From assembly GCF_028657945.1 (NCBI RefSeq), contig NZ_CP059693.1:3844001-3908000 (forward strand): 64,000 nucleotides of DNA, in the 5' to 3' direction. Position 1 is the first letter of the stretch; every line of letters starts with the position of its first letter. The notes beneath the pieces are model-generated. The model had not been told where the DNA came from. It saw only the letters and a list, made by a program, of their open reading frames with translations, and did no database searches. The position numbers and the translations under genes are program-made. Shown here piece after piece: positions 9,257 through 17,707 of the stretch. The stretch comes from Thalassomonas haliotis (GTDB lineage: Bacteria; Pseudomonadota; Gammaproteobacteria; Enterobacterales; Alteromonadaceae).

Positions 9257-10969
9257 TTACATCAGGGTCACATCGCTGGCGGTCAGGTATTTTTCACTAA
9301 ATTCACCGGCGGAAATCGGCCGCTCAAAATAGTACCCCTGGATCCGGTTAACGGCTAATTCCCGGCTTAGCTCCAAGTGTTTTTTCATCTCAACCCCTTC
9401 GAGCACGGTTTGCAACCCTAATGAGCGGATCATAAACACTAAACCGTTTAACAGGCGTTTGTTCGGTGATGTACCGGTTTCATTTAATAACAGGGACTTA
9501 TCAATTTTTACCGTATCTATGGGGTATTTCATTAAATGGGAAAGAGAGGAAAAACCGGTACCAAAATCATCAAGGGCAATACGGCAGCCGAGATCGCTGA
9601 TGGCCTGGATGATCATGCTCGACTGGGCTACATCCACCAGCAGGGCGGTTTCCGTCAACTCAAATTCAATACGTTCGGGTAAAATATCGTACCGGGCTAA
9701 ATTATCTTCGATGCACTGCAGCAGCTTTGAATCAGATAACTGTACCGGAGATAAGTTTATCGACATAGAAATCGGCTGGTCACTGCTTTCATCCCAGTCA
9801 CCTAGCTGCTTGATGGCTTTAGTGATAACCCAGCGCCCTATACCGTTAATCAAACGGGATTTCTCCGCCACCGGAATAAACTGCTCCGGCGAAAGGATCT
9901 CACTGCCGCTTTCCCAGCGGATCAAAGACTCCACTCCTGTCATAGTCGCCGATTCAGGGTTGATAATAGGTTGGTATAACAGGGTAAACTCATTTTTTTC
10001 CAATGCCACTGCCAGCTTTTGCTCTATTTCATAATGAAACAAAAACTGCCGCTGCATTTCTTTTTCAAAAAACGACAGCTGGTTACGTCCCAGGCCTTTG
10101 GCACGGTACATGGCAATATCGGCATTTTTAAACAGCTCCTTGGCACTGCTGCCGTTACTGGGGTAAATGGAAATACCTATGCTGGCGCCGGTTTTAATGG
10201 TTTCGTTATCAATATTAAAAGGCTTGACCAGGACTTTAAGGATACGTTTCGCCACCAGGCTCGCTTCTGTGACACTGGCCATATTGGGTAAGGTGATGGC
10301 AAACTCATCGCCACCGAGACGGGAAAATAACTCATTGCCCCTTAAACAGGTATGAATACGGTTTACCACCTTGATCAACAGCTGATCTCCGGTATCGTGG
10401 CCGTATTGATCGTTAATAAATTTAAAGTGATCCAAATCGATTAAAATCAGTGCCAACAGGCTCTTTCGCCGTCGACATGCCTTAAGGTCGACTTTTAGCG
10501 CTTCGTCAAAACGGAAACGGTTCGCCAGGCCGGTTAGACTGTCGTGTTCGGATAATTTCTTGGCATCCTGGTAACTCTGGTAAAGTTGCTGTTCCAGGGT
10601 AAAACGGGTTTGGGCATTAATGATCGCCCGGTGCAGGCGAAAGGGGGTGATCTCGGTTTTATTGATAAAGTCCTGTGCCCCCGCCTTGATACAGTCGAGT
10701 GCCAGCAGCTCATCTTCCGAATTGCTCATCATCACAATGGCAATAGGGTTTAAAAAAGACTCGCCTTTTAATTCCAGCAGTAATTCAATACCGTTACGTT
10801 GCGGAAAGGTATGATCGAGCAAGATGACATCATAAAATTGCTGCCTTATCTTTTCCAAGCCCTCATCGACGGTTTCTGCTTCATCGATAACGCAAGCGGT
10901 GCCACGGTTTAATATTCTTTTAATATGTTGACGGTCAAAGGAGTCATCATCAACGATCAGCACGTCCAT
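9257..10969 (-). CDS. REC-GGDEF-EAL cyclic di-GMP signalling protein
   Basis: 570 residues in three domains. The N-terminal receiver has acidic residues VDDD, phospho-acceptor Asp52 in LLDHTFP and Lys104. The diguanylate cyclase domain (about 140-300) has an intact GGDEF motif at 219-223. The phosphodiesterase domain (about 315-560) has the ExLxR motif as ESLIR, plus ELTET, DDFGTG, KIDKS and EGVE, so both catalytic sites look complete. The product-inhibition site that should read RxxD five residues before GGDEF reads RGNE (210-213), so feedback may be weak. It is first of a same-strand cluster with the CHASE kinase (87-base gap) and the stand-alone receiver, suggesting phosphorylation-controlled c-di-GMP turnover. 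Confidence 0.92.
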   Translation of the reverse strand: MDVLIVDDDSFDRQHIKRILNRGTACVIDEAETVDEGLEKIRQQFYDVILLDHTFPQRNGIELLLELKGESFLNPIAIVMMSNSEDELLALDCIKAGAQDFINKTEITPFRLHRAIINAQTRFTLEQQLYQSYQDAKKLSEHDSLTGLANRFRFDEALKVDLKACRRRKSLLALILIDLDHFKFINDQYGHDTGDQLLIKVVNRIHTCLRGNELFSRLGGDEFAITLPNMASVTEASLVAKRILKVLVKPFNIDNETIKTGASIGISIYPSNGSSAKELFKNADIAMYRAKGLGRNQLSFFEKEMQRQFLFHYEIEQKLAVALEKNEFTLLYQPIINPESATMTGVESLIRWESGSEILSPEQFIPVAEKSRLINGIGRWVITKAIKQLGDWDESSDQPISMSINLSPVQLSDSKLLQCIEDNLARYDILPERIEFELTETALLVDVAQSSMIIQAISDLGCRIALDDFGTGFSSLSHLMKYPIDTVKIDKSLLLNETGTSPNKRLLNGLVFMIRSLGLQTVLEGVEMKKHLELSRELAVNRIQGYYFERPISAGEFSEKYLTASDVTLM

Positions 10970-11313
10970 AAGCCAGATTCTTCTTGTTAACGAATTAAAA
11001 TAGTCACCACAAGCAGACCAGGGTTAGATGCCAAAAAACCAGCATTGACAATATTATAGTTAGCGCTGGCTAAATGTATTAATTTTAAACGATAAATTCT
11101 TACAAATTCGTTGGATACACCGGCTTTCAGCGATTTTTCCTGTTCAAAGCCTAGAATATCAAGCAAAAATCTGCCCGGCCGCATTGGCCCTTTTATGCTT
11201 TAAAAACAGTTTATTAATGCTTAGCCACCAGGAGCTGCCTGATTTTATCTTGTGCAGTATTAACTTCATCCTCCATGAATTTATCCTTGACCTTAACGAC
11301 AAAAGCGCCATAA
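10970..11313. other. Intergenic region between divergent genes
   Basis: This AT-rich stretch separates the minus-strand GGDEF-EAL gene from the plus-strand SPFH gene and must hold promoters for both. No convincing coding frame is seen; a 65-codon minus-strand frame at 10987-11184 has neither a ribosome site nor a recognisable product. Confidence 0.5.
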
Positions 11314-11332
11314 TGATATCAAATTGATATCA
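11314..11332. promoter_or_regulatory. Perfect 19-bp palindrome, candidate operator
   Basis: TGATATCAA-A-TTGATATCA is a perfect inverted repeat with 9-bp arms around one base. It ends 24 bases before the ATG of the SPFH gene, whose downstream partner is an Arc-like ribbon-helix-helix protein. Such proteins bind short palindromes and often regulate their own operon, so this is a good candidate for that operator. The link is inferred. Confidence 0.6.
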
Positions 11333-11356
11333 CACATAAATAAAAGTGAAAATAAT

Positions 11357-12211
11357 ATGATCCAGGATAAAACGAGTTTTTCTAAAAATGGCTACCTTAT
11401 GCTAGTTATCTTGCTGGCACTGAGTGCTTTTGACTTTGCCCTGTTCAGCCAGGCCAAAGGCCTGTTCTTTGCCGTGCCCCTTATCGGCGCTGTGATCCTG
11501 GCGTTGTGTTTTGTTGGTTTTTATATGGTGCAGCCCAACCAGGGCAAAGTCATGACCCTTTTTGGCGCCTATGCCGGTACAGACAAAACGGCGGGACTGC
11601 GTTGGACCATTCCCTTTTACCTGCGCAGAAGCATCTCACTAAGGGTACGGAATTTTGAAAGCAGCCGCCTTAAAGTCAATGATAAAGCCGGTAACCCCAT
11701 AGAAATTGCCACTGTGGTAGTATGGTCGGTAGAAGATACCGCAGAAGCCTTATTTGAAGTGGATGACTATGAAAGTTTTGTTACCATCCAAAGTGAAGCG
11801 GCACTAAGAACACTGGCGACTTGCTATCCCTATGATCAGTATCAGCAAGATGAAGTTGCCCTGCGCAGCCATGGCCAACAAATCTCAGCTTCTTTACGGG
11901 AAGAAATACAAGCACGGTTAAAAAAGGCCGGCATACAGGTACATGAAGCCAGGATCAGCCACCTGGCTTATGCCCCGGAAATAGCCAATGCCATGTTGCA
12001 GCGCCAACAGGCGGCAGCGATCATTGCCGCACGCAGTAAAATTGTCGATGGCGCCGTCGGCATGGTGGAAATGGCGCTGGACAAGCTCACCGAAAATGCT
12101 GTGGTGGAATTAGACGAAGAAAGAAAAGCCGCTATGGTCAGCAATTTATTGGTGGTGCTGTGCGGAGATAAAAATGCCCAACCTGTGATTAACGCCGGCA
12201 CCCTTTACTGA
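11357..12211 (+). CDS. SPFH/Band 7 domain membrane protein
   Basis: About 284 residues from the ATG at 11357. An earlier TTG at 11324 lies inside the palindrome and is less likely. Two hydrophobic segments near the N-terminus ([12 protein letters not shown], then [19 protein letters not shown]) anchor it. The SPFH domain follows: [26 protein letters not shown], then a helical part with [19 protein letters not shown]. The proteins form oligomeric membrane scaffolds, as stomatin and HflK do. It is followed by an Arc-like DNA-binding protein gene, a recurrent bacterial pairing. The stop codon is the first codon of a 12-bp tandem repeat. Confidence 0.9.
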   Translation: MIQDKTSFSKNGYLMLVILLALSAFDFALFSQAKGLFFAVPLIGAVILALCFVGFYMVQPNQGKVMTLFGAYAGTDKTAGLRWTIPFYLRRSISLRVRNFESSRLKVNDKAGNPIEIATVVVWSVEDTAEALFEVDDYESFVTIQSEAALRTLATCYPYDQYQQDEVALRSHGQQISASLREEIQARLKKAGIQVHEARISHLAYAPEIANAMLQRQQAAAIIAARSKIVDGAVGMVEMALDKLTENAVVELDEERKAAMVSNLLVVLCGDKNAQPVINAGTLY

Positions 12212-12256
12212 AAATAAAAGTGAAAATAAGCGTGAGAATAAGCGTGAGAATAAGCC
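12209..12256. repeat. 12-bp tandem repeat starting at a stop codon
   Basis: Four 12-bp units (TGAAAATAAAAG, TGAAAATAAGCG, TGAGAATAAGCG, TGAGAATAAGCC) begin exactly at the TGA stop of the SPFH gene. Every unit repeats in-frame stop codons. The array fills about half of the spacer before the ribbon-helix-helix gene. Confidence 0.9.
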
Positions 12257-12311
12257 TAAGAACAAAGAGCAATGACAAAAGTAACAGTGCAAAACAAAGG
12301 GTAGAAGACTG

Positions 12312-12530
12312 ATGGCAGCCAAAAAAGCCTACCCACTGAGGATCAACCCGGAAGTACTGGCGGCGATGCAGCGCTGGGCAGACGATGATCTGCGCAGCCT
12401 TAATGCCCAGATAGAATTTGTCTTACGTGATGCCCTGGTAAAAAGCGGCCGGGTGAAATTAACCCAGAAAGTGATCACTGTACTGGAGCAGCCCGAGTCC
12501 GAAAACAAAAAAGAAAACCAAGAGCCATAA
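12312..12530 (+). CDS. Arc family ribbon-helix-helix DNA-binding protein
   Basis: A 72-residue protein with the Arc-type ribbon-helix-helix fold: the strand KAYPLRINPEVL, a helix LAAMQRWADDDLRSL, and a second helix NAQIEFVLRDALVKSG. The C-terminal tail is polar and charged. Such dimers insert a beta ribbon into the major groove of palindromic DNA. It lies 100 bases downstream of the SPFH gene on the same strand, so it is likely co-transcribed and may bind the 19-bp palindrome upstream of that gene. Confidence 0.88.
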   Translation: MAAKKAYPLRINPEVLAAMQRWADDDLRSLNAQIEFVLRDALVKSGRVKLTQKVITVLEQPESENKKENQEP

Positions 12531-12553
12531 GCACAAATATATGGAAGAAAAAG

Positions 12554-12587
12554 CCGGAGCAGATGAAGGGAATATCATCTGCTCCGG
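12554..12587. terminator. Bidirectional terminator hairpin
   Basis: A perfect 13-bp stem (CCGGAGCAGATGA pairing with TCATCTGCTCCGG) has an 8-base loop. It lies between the convergent ribbon-helix-helix (plus) and NagX-like (minus) genes. An A-run on its left side would supply U residues for the minus-strand transcript. Confidence 0.75.
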
Positions 12588-12655
12588 TATCCCGGTTAGC
12601 ACTGTTATCATTATTTCAGGCGTATACTTTAGCCAAGCGTATATTTTAGCCAGGT

Positions 12656-13798
12656 TTAAACTTTAACAAAAATTTTTCGCCGATATAAAAACAACAACAG
12701 CAACCACTGCAACAACAACATAAAAACAAGCTGCAGCAGCACTTGCCAGCTTGTTGGCGCGGCTTTCACCAAACCGCCAAACAGGCTTTGTACGCTGTAA
12801 TTCCAGTTAACCAGGCTGGTGGCTAAATAAATCAGCAAGGCATTGCTGCCGATAACCGCAAAGAAGGCCCCCCATTGCTGTATCTTCAGCACATCGATCA
12901 CGCCGTAAAACACACAGAGCAATAAAAGGCTAAAGCCAGAAGTCACCAATACGAAGGAGCTGGTCCATAACGTTTTATTTACCGGAAAAACCAGCCCCCA
13001 GCCAAAGCCAGCTATCAATAACACCAAGGCCGCCAGAACCAGATGTGTTAACAGTTTTTTCGCCTGCCCCTGCCAGGCTTTGATATGACGGCCGGCAAAA
13101 ACACCGATCAGGGCATTTACCACAGAAGTGATATTGGACAGTATGCCTTCGGGATCTACAGCTAACCCTTGATAGGTACTGCCCGGCAACAGGTTTTGAT
13201 CAAACCAGACATTTAACGCCCCCGCCTGGCTATAATCCCCGGCGCCAAACCCGGCAACCCCCACCCGGCTTAATAACAACCAATAGCCGAGCAAGAGTAT
13301 TATCGCCGCCAGGTATTGCCCCCGGTGGCTGAGAAACCACACCAGCATCATAGCAGTAAACCAGGCAATGCCGATACGCCCAAGCACACTGGCAAAGCGT
13401 ATCTCATCCAAGGCCGCCGGAATGCCGCTGCTCCAGCCATGGTTGTAAATCACACCTAAAAACAACAATAAAAGCAGACGCCTGAATGCATGAGTAACTT
13501 TTTTCCGCCTTTGCTGCACCGGATAATCCGCCAGCGGTTTTGCCGCCAGGCCGATACTGACCCCGGATAAAAAAATAAACAGCGGAAAAATAACATCATA
13601 TGCGGTTATCCCGTGCCAGGGGCTATGCAACATTTGCTTGGCCAGCTCCTTAAATATCGCCATACCGGTGAGCAGATAAAGGGCGGAAAACAGCCCCTGG
13701 GCGCCCAAAATCCAAAACATGTCAAAGCCCCGTAAAGCATCGACGGATAATATCCGGCAAGCTTTTCCGGCAACCTCATTATTTCCCTGGTTTGTCAT
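12656..13798 (-). CDS. NagX-like (DUF5009/HGSNAT-type) membrane acyltransferase
   Basis: A 380-residue protein with about ten hydrophobic helices. The N-terminal signature ILSVDALRGFDMFWILG, the following HGITAYDVIFPLFIFLSG and the final basic YRRKIFVKV are typical of the family that includes human heparan-alpha-glucosaminide acetyltransferase and bacterial NagX. Family members are thought to move acetyl groups across the membrane to amino sugars. In marine Alteromonadales they usually sit in N-acetylglucosamine clusters, but no such neighbour is seen here, so the substrate is open. The ATG at 13798 has a strong GGAAGGGG site. Confidence 0.78.
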   Translation of the reverse strand: MTNQGNNEVAGKACRILSVDALRGFDMFWILGAQGLFSALYLLTGMAIFKELAKQMLHSPWHGITAYDVIFPLFIFLSGVSIGLAAKPLADYPVQQRRKKVTHAFRRLLLLLFLGVIYNHGWSSGIPAALDEIRFASVLGRIGIAWFTAMMLVWFLSHRGQYLAAIILLLGYWLLLSRVGVAGFGAGDYSQAGALNVWFDQNLLPGSTYQGLAVDPEGILSNITSVVNALIGVFAGRHIKAWQGQAKKLLTHLVLAALVLLIAGFGWGLVFPVNKTLWTSSFVLVTSGFSLLLLCVFYGVIDVLKIQQWGAFFAVIGSNALLIYLATSLVNWNYSVQSLFGGLVKAAPTSWQVLLQLVFMLLLQWLLLLFLYRRKIFVKV

Positions 13799-13847
13799 AT
13801 TCCCCTTCCTGATCGCCTGAGCCTTGCCAACATGGCTTATGCCCTGT

Positions 13848-13889
13848 GTCTTTGTCTTTGTCTTTGTCTTTGTCTTTGATTTTGATTTT
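13848..13889. repeat. Hexanucleotide microsatellite
   Basis: Five GTCTTT units followed by two GATTTT units, 50-90 bases upstream of the NagX-like start codon. Its length could affect promoter spacing if it varies between strains. Confidence 0.9.
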
Positions 13890-13955
13890 TCACAGCAAAA
13901 AAGACAGCGCTGTCACCATCATAAAATATCTGCTGGTAAAATAGAAGCACGGACC

Positions 13956-13988
13956 AAAACCGGAATAAAACCGGAATAAAACCGGAAT
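13956..13988. repeat. 11-bp tandem repeat
   Basis: Three perfect copies of AAAACCGGAAT in non-coding sequence, followed by a partial fourth (AAAAC). Confidence 0.9.
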
Positions 13989-14087
13989 AAAACAATGAAC
14001 GGATCATACCGCTATAAATAAAAAGAACAGCTTAAATGAATTGAGCTAAAAGCTTCATATTGAAAGGTAAAAGATTGAGGAATAAAA

Positions 14088-14111
14088 GGAAACCGGTAAA
14101 AACCGGCTTCC
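14088..14111 (-). terminator. Rho-independent terminator of the small gene
   Basis: GGAAACCGGT and ACCGGCTTCC form a 10-position stem with one mismatch and an AAAA loop (plus-strand notation). On the minus strand it is followed by TTTTATT, and it lies 27 bases after the stop of the 63-residue protein gene. Confidence 0.7.
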
Positions 14112-14137
14112 AAATCAATAAAAACAAGGGATGGCAT

Positions 14138-14329
14138 TTAATATCTTAGTGCCCTTGAACAAGTTGAGATCACATCTTGATCTACGTAATAGCTTTTCCC
14201 GTCGACAATGATTTCAACCCTGTCATCCTTAAGGTTGTCGGTGAGATCAAATTTATCACCAACTTTCATGTAGAGATTGTCGTCCTTGAATTCCATATTA
14301 TCGCGAACTTCATAACGACCTTTATACAT
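14138..14329 (-). CDS. Small conserved-looking protein of unknown function
   Basis: 63 residues, not recognised. The ATG at 14329 has AAGG at normal spacing and the gene ends at its own terminator, which supports real expression. The sequence is acidic and hydrophilic with alternating strand-like segments (KVGDKFDLTDNL, VEIIVDGKSYYVD), suggesting a small beta-rich cytoplasmic protein. There is no signal peptide, membrane segment or metal motif, and the neighbours give no clue. Confidence 0.6.
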   Translation of the reverse strand: MYKGRYEVRDNMEFKDDNLYMKVGDKFDLTDNLKDDRVEIIVDGKSYYVDQDVISTCSRALRY

Positions 14330-14405
14330 AAGACTTACCTTCTCTGAGCAATGGCACCTTTAATTTTAGCCGCTTTATGCCTTTTACGCTGTGCAAGCTT
14401 TAATA

Positions 14406-15410
14406 TTATTCATCGGCCAGCGCTAGCTCATCAGAGGCTTTAAGCATCATATCCGGAGAAGGCGGCAACTGGGGTAAAACAATTTGCGGACGCTCCCCGG
14501 TCAAAGTCTTTAAAAAGGCAACAATATCCGAAGACTGCTGCGCCGTTAAGGTTTTTCCCAGCTGTATTTGCGCCATCACATTCACCGCTTCGCCCAGCTC
14601 CCATACCGCCCCGTCATGGAAATAGGGTGCGGTCAGTTCGATATTTCTTAAGGTCGGCACTTTAAAAACATGTTTATCCCCCGCCCGGGCGGTGACCTGA
14701 TAACGCCCCAGCGAGCTATTGCTGGTAATGTAAGGTTTGACAACGCCCATTTTCTGGTAACTGTTGCCGCCAACGGCCGGCCCGTTATGACAGGCAATAC
14801 AGCCAATTTCTTTAAAGGTTTGATAACCGCGTACTTGTTTTGCCGATAAGGCATCCCGGTCACCCTTCAGCCATAGGTCAAAGTCTGAATTGGGAGTCAC
14901 TAAGGTGGTTTCAAAGGCGGCGATGGCATCGGTCACTTTATCAATATTGATATTGCCCCTGCCGTATACCGCCAAAAACTCTGCCTGGTACTGGGGAATA
15001 GCCGCCAGGGTTTTCACCACAATATCATGGCTTGAGGCCATTTCTTTCTCGGCCACTATCGGGCCTGCTGCCTGCTCTTTTAAATCGGCTGCCCGGCCAT
15101 CCCAAAATTGCGCCAGGTTATAACCGGCATTAAATACCGTCGGCGAATTTATCGGCCCCTCGGCCCAGCCATGGCCAATAGAAACCGGTAAGTTATCCGT
15201 GCCGCTGCTGGCAAGGTTATGACAGGAATTGCAGCTGATAATGCCGGACTTTGATAACCTGGGGTCAAAAAATAACTTTTTCCCCAGCTCAACTTTAGCG
15301 GCATTGGTGATGCTGACCGGCTCGATGACCTGGATAGGCTCTTGCGCCCAGGAGGATAAAGTAAAACCACCGACGGGTAAAAGAACAGATAAAAAAAGAA
15401 AAGATTTCAT
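14406..15410 (-). CDS. Di-haem cytochrome c peroxidase (CcpA/MauG family)
   Basis: 334 residues from the ATG at 15410, which has AAGGA upstream and opens a signal peptide MKSFLFLSVLLPVGG. Two c-type haem sites, CNSCH and CIACH, are present. Family motifs FDPRLS, QFWDGRA and the C-terminal VPTLRNIELTAPYFHDG are intact. It would reduce hydrogen peroxide in the periplasm using electrons from small cytochromes. It lies downstream of a LysR gene on the same strand. A second, longer member of the family is encoded at 22577-23965. Confidence 0.93.
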   Translation of the reverse strand: MKSFLFLSVLLPVGGFTLSSWAQEPIQVIEPVSITNAAKVELGKKLFFDPRLSKSGIISCNSCHNLASSGTDNLPVSIGHGWAEGPINSPTVFNAGYNLAQFWDGRAADLKEQAAGPIVAEKEMASSHDIVVKTLAAIPQYQAEFLAVYGRGNINIDKVTDAIAAFETTLVTPNSDFDLWLKGDRDALSAKQVRGYQTFKEIGCIACHNGPAVGGNSYQKMGVVKPYITSNSSLGRYQVTARAGDKHVFKVPTLRNIELTAPYFHDGAVWELGEAVNVMAQIQLGKTLTAQQSSDIVAFLKTLTGERPQIVLPQLPPSPDMMLKASDELALADE

Positions 15411-15605
15411 ATTGTTAGCATCCTTGTTAGCTTCCATAAATAATTGCGGCTAACAGTCTAACAGCCAAAAATGGCAAATACTCTAGTTAAAACTCACAAG
15501 TTTATAACAAATTTATCACGACAACGGGCTTTCAGCCCATGCCTTATTGCCCTATGCTGCCTGATAACAAGCTGTCAGGCTATAACGCCCGGGCCTGGGC
15601 AAAAT

Positions 15606-16517
15606 CTACTTTGTCCCCTTTCCGTCTCCTGACGCTACGCATAACAGCTGATCTCTTAACCACAAATTGGCGGGATCTTTGTCAACATTCAAATGCCAAT
15701 ACAAATGCACATCTATCCCGGGTAAATCAACCGGTAATGGATATACCCGGATCGCCAGCATCCGGGAAAAAATAATCGCCGCCGTTTCAGGCAAGGTTAA
15801 TAACATCTCACTTGAAGCGACGACCTGGCAGGCGGAAAACAATTGCTGGCACCTCAGCCCCACCCTGCGCTGCAAGCCTAAACGCCCCAATTCAAAATCT
15901 TCAATCCCGGGGCCCGAAGCCCTGGATGATACCAGGACATGGCTGTGGTTAAGGTAAGTGGCTAAATCCAACCCCTTATCCTGTGCCAGGGCGCTATGAT
16001 GCTCGCTCGCCACCACCATCAGTTGATCATATTGAATTTGCCGGTGCCGAATATTATCTCCCACCGGCAGCAACACATCGATGGCCAGGTCGATATCGCC
16101 ACAGGCCAGTTTATGCTCCATCTCCCTGCGCATTACCCGGGTACTGGTAAGGTTTATTTTTGGCGCTTGCCTGCTCAGCCCTGACATCAGCGGAGGCAGA
16201 TAAAAGGCTTCTAATGAGGCATGCAGGGCAAGATTGCAGTGTTTCTGGCTGGTTTCGGGGTCAAACTGTCTCGACTGCAGCAGGCTCACCTGAAGTTGAT
16301 GCAGAGCCTGCCTGATCTCAATAACGACATTTTTAGCCACCGCGGTAGGCCGCATCTGGTTTCCCTGGCGGATAAAAAGTGGATCGTCAAAATGTGCCCG
16401 CAATTTTGCCAGGGCATGGCTTACCGCCGGTTGCGACAGGTTCAGCGCCCTGGCCGCCTTGGTAATATTGCCTTGAGCATAAATGGCATCAAAAACCGTA
16501 AACAAGTTTAAATCCAT
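15606..16517 (-). CDS. LysR family transcriptional regulator
   Basis: 303 residues from the ATG at 16517, preceded by GAGGAAAAT; earlier in-frame starts are weaker. The N-terminal winged helix reads MDLNLFTVFDAIYAQGNITKA then ALNLSQPAVSHALAKLRAHF, the classic LysR signature. The rest is the effector-binding domain. It is divergent from the short-chain dehydrogenase gene at 16779 across 261 bases, the usual arrangement for a LysR protein and its target, so it may control the 16.8-22.2 kb catabolic operon. Control of the downstream peroxidase is also possible. Confidence 0.9.
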   Translation of the reverse strand: MDLNLFTVFDAIYAQGNITKAARALNLSQPAVSHALAKLRAHFDDPLFIRQGNQMRPTAVAKNVVIEIRQALHQLQVSLLQSRQFDPETSQKHCNLALHASLEAFYLPPLMSGLSRQAPKINLTSTRVMRREMEHKLACGDIDLAIDVLLPVGDNIRHRQIQYDQLMVVASEHHSALAQDKGLDLATYLNHSHVLVSSRASGPGIEDFELGRLGLQRRVGLRCQQLFSACQVVASSEMLLTLPETAAIIFSRMLAIRVYPLPVDLPGIDVHLYWHLNVDKDPANLWLRDQLLCVASGDGKGTK

Positions 16518-16778
16518 ATTTTCCTCATTTGCCGGCACAGGTATTTAAATACCGGCACGAAAATAACCAGTCTATCGCAGCTTACGGCCATTAACGAAGC
16601 AAAAATAAGCCAGCACAACTATTCGCAGTTTGAATAGTTAACTATAAAGAATATTCATTTGTTTAATTTTGATAGCGGGCATAGCATAAGTCAACCATAG
16701 AAAACTCCATGTTTAGCGGTTTTTAACTCATCAGCCGGTTAGCTGATAATGTGACTTTATTTTAGGAGCTAGGGACTT

Positions 16779-17627
16779 ATGCCAGGAAAAAGGATCTTTA
16801 TCACCGGAGGCGCCAGCGGCTTAGGCAAGGCAATTGCCTGTAAATATGCCGGCGCCGGTTACCGGGTTTGCATCGGCGATGTCCATGAAAAACGGGGACT
16901 GACCACTGTCGCTGAGTTAACGGCATTGGGAGCTGACGCCTTTTTTATCCGGTGTGATATTACCCGCCTTGAAGATTTACTCGAAGTTAAAAATCAGATC
17001 GTCAGCCGCTGGCAGGGACTGGACCTGGTGGTAAACAATGCCGGCATCGCCGGTACCGCAGGTCCAATCGATCAAGTCGCTCTCGACGACTGGCAGCAGG
17101 TATTAGATGTCAACCTGCTTGGGGTCGTACGCGGCTGTCAAACCTTCACGCCGTTATTTAAACAGCAAGGCTCGGGTTATTTTGTCAATATCGCCTCTGC
17201 CGCCGGGTTAATGAATGCGCCGCAAATGAGCGGTTATAACGTCTCCAAAGCCGGTGTTATTGCCTTATCCGAAACCCTGAAACATGAACTGGCGCCCTTT
17301 AATATCGGCATCAGTGTAGTTTGCCCGGCTTTTTTTAAAACCAACTTAACCGAATCAATGAAATCCACCATAGACGGCTTATCACAGCGCCTCGGCCGCT
17401 TGATGGCCCGCTCCGCCATAAGCGCAGCAGATATCGCCAATGATATTTTCACCGCCGTCGACAGCGGCAGCTTTTGGGTATTGAGCCATAAAGCCGAACG
17501 CAGATTATGGCTGCTGAAACGTTATTTGCCTGTTGTTTTTGATGTGCTGATGAAAAAGAAAATTGCCAAACTGTTTGCAGCGCCAGGACCGGCCAATGCC
17601 AATACCGCAGCAACGCCGCCAAGATAA
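16779..17627 (+). CDS. Short-chain dehydrogenase/reductase
   Basis: 282 residues with a Rossmann fold. The NAD(P) motif is TGGASGLG near residues 9-16, the structural motif is NNAGIAG, and the catalytic residues are Ser in NIASAAG and Tyr-Lys in YNVSKAG. The C-terminus extends about 40 residues beyond the usual core, ends in an alanine-rich tail, and includes basic LLKRYLPVVFDVLMKKK that may associate with membranes or partners. It is first in a plus-strand run with a histidine phosphatase, a second SDR, an acyl-CoA dehydrogenase and an APH-type kinase. An oxidoreductase step on a hydroxy- or keto-acyl substrate is likely; the exact one is unknown. Confidence 0.88.
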   Translation: MPGKRIFITGGASGLGKAIACKYAGAGYRVCIGDVHEKRGLTTVAELTALGADAFFIRCDITRLEDLLEVKNQIVSRWQGLDLVVNNAGIAGTAGPIDQVALDDWQQVLDVNLLGVVRGCQTFTPLFKQQGSGYFVNIASAAGLMNAPQMSGYNVSKAGVIALSETLKHELAPFNIGISVVCPAFFKTNLTESMKSTIDGLSQRLGRLMARSAISAADIANDIFTAVDSGSFWVLSHKAERRLWLLKRYLPVVFDVLMKKKIAKLFAAPGPANANTAATPPR

Positions 17628-17670
17628 GCTTAAAAGACACAGGCACAAGCTTCCTGCGTTAGCTGCAGGT

Positions 17671-17703
17671 AAAAAATAAAGGAAAAAATAAAGGAAAAAA
17701 TAA
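17671..17703. repeat. 12-bp repeat duplicating a ribosome-binding region
   Basis: AAAAAATAAAGG occurs twice plus a 9-base partial copy and ends 4 bases before the ATG of the histidine phosphatase gene. Each full unit carries AAAGG, so the Shine-Dalgarno-like sequence is repeated. Confidence 0.8.
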
Positions 17704-17707
17704 CCTT

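Larger units (their letters stand above)
13799..14137. other. Intergenic region with two tandem repeats and a terminator
   Basis: Between the NagX-like gene and the small gene at 14138. It holds a 6-bp repeat (13848-13889), an 11-bp repeat (13956-13988) and the terminator of the small gene. No coding frame is apparent. Confidence 0.6.

Noticed and set aside
10987-11184. 65-codon minus-strand frame upstream of the GGDEF-EAL gene
   Set aside because: No ribosome site, no recognisable domain, and it lies in a region that must hold two divergent promoters.
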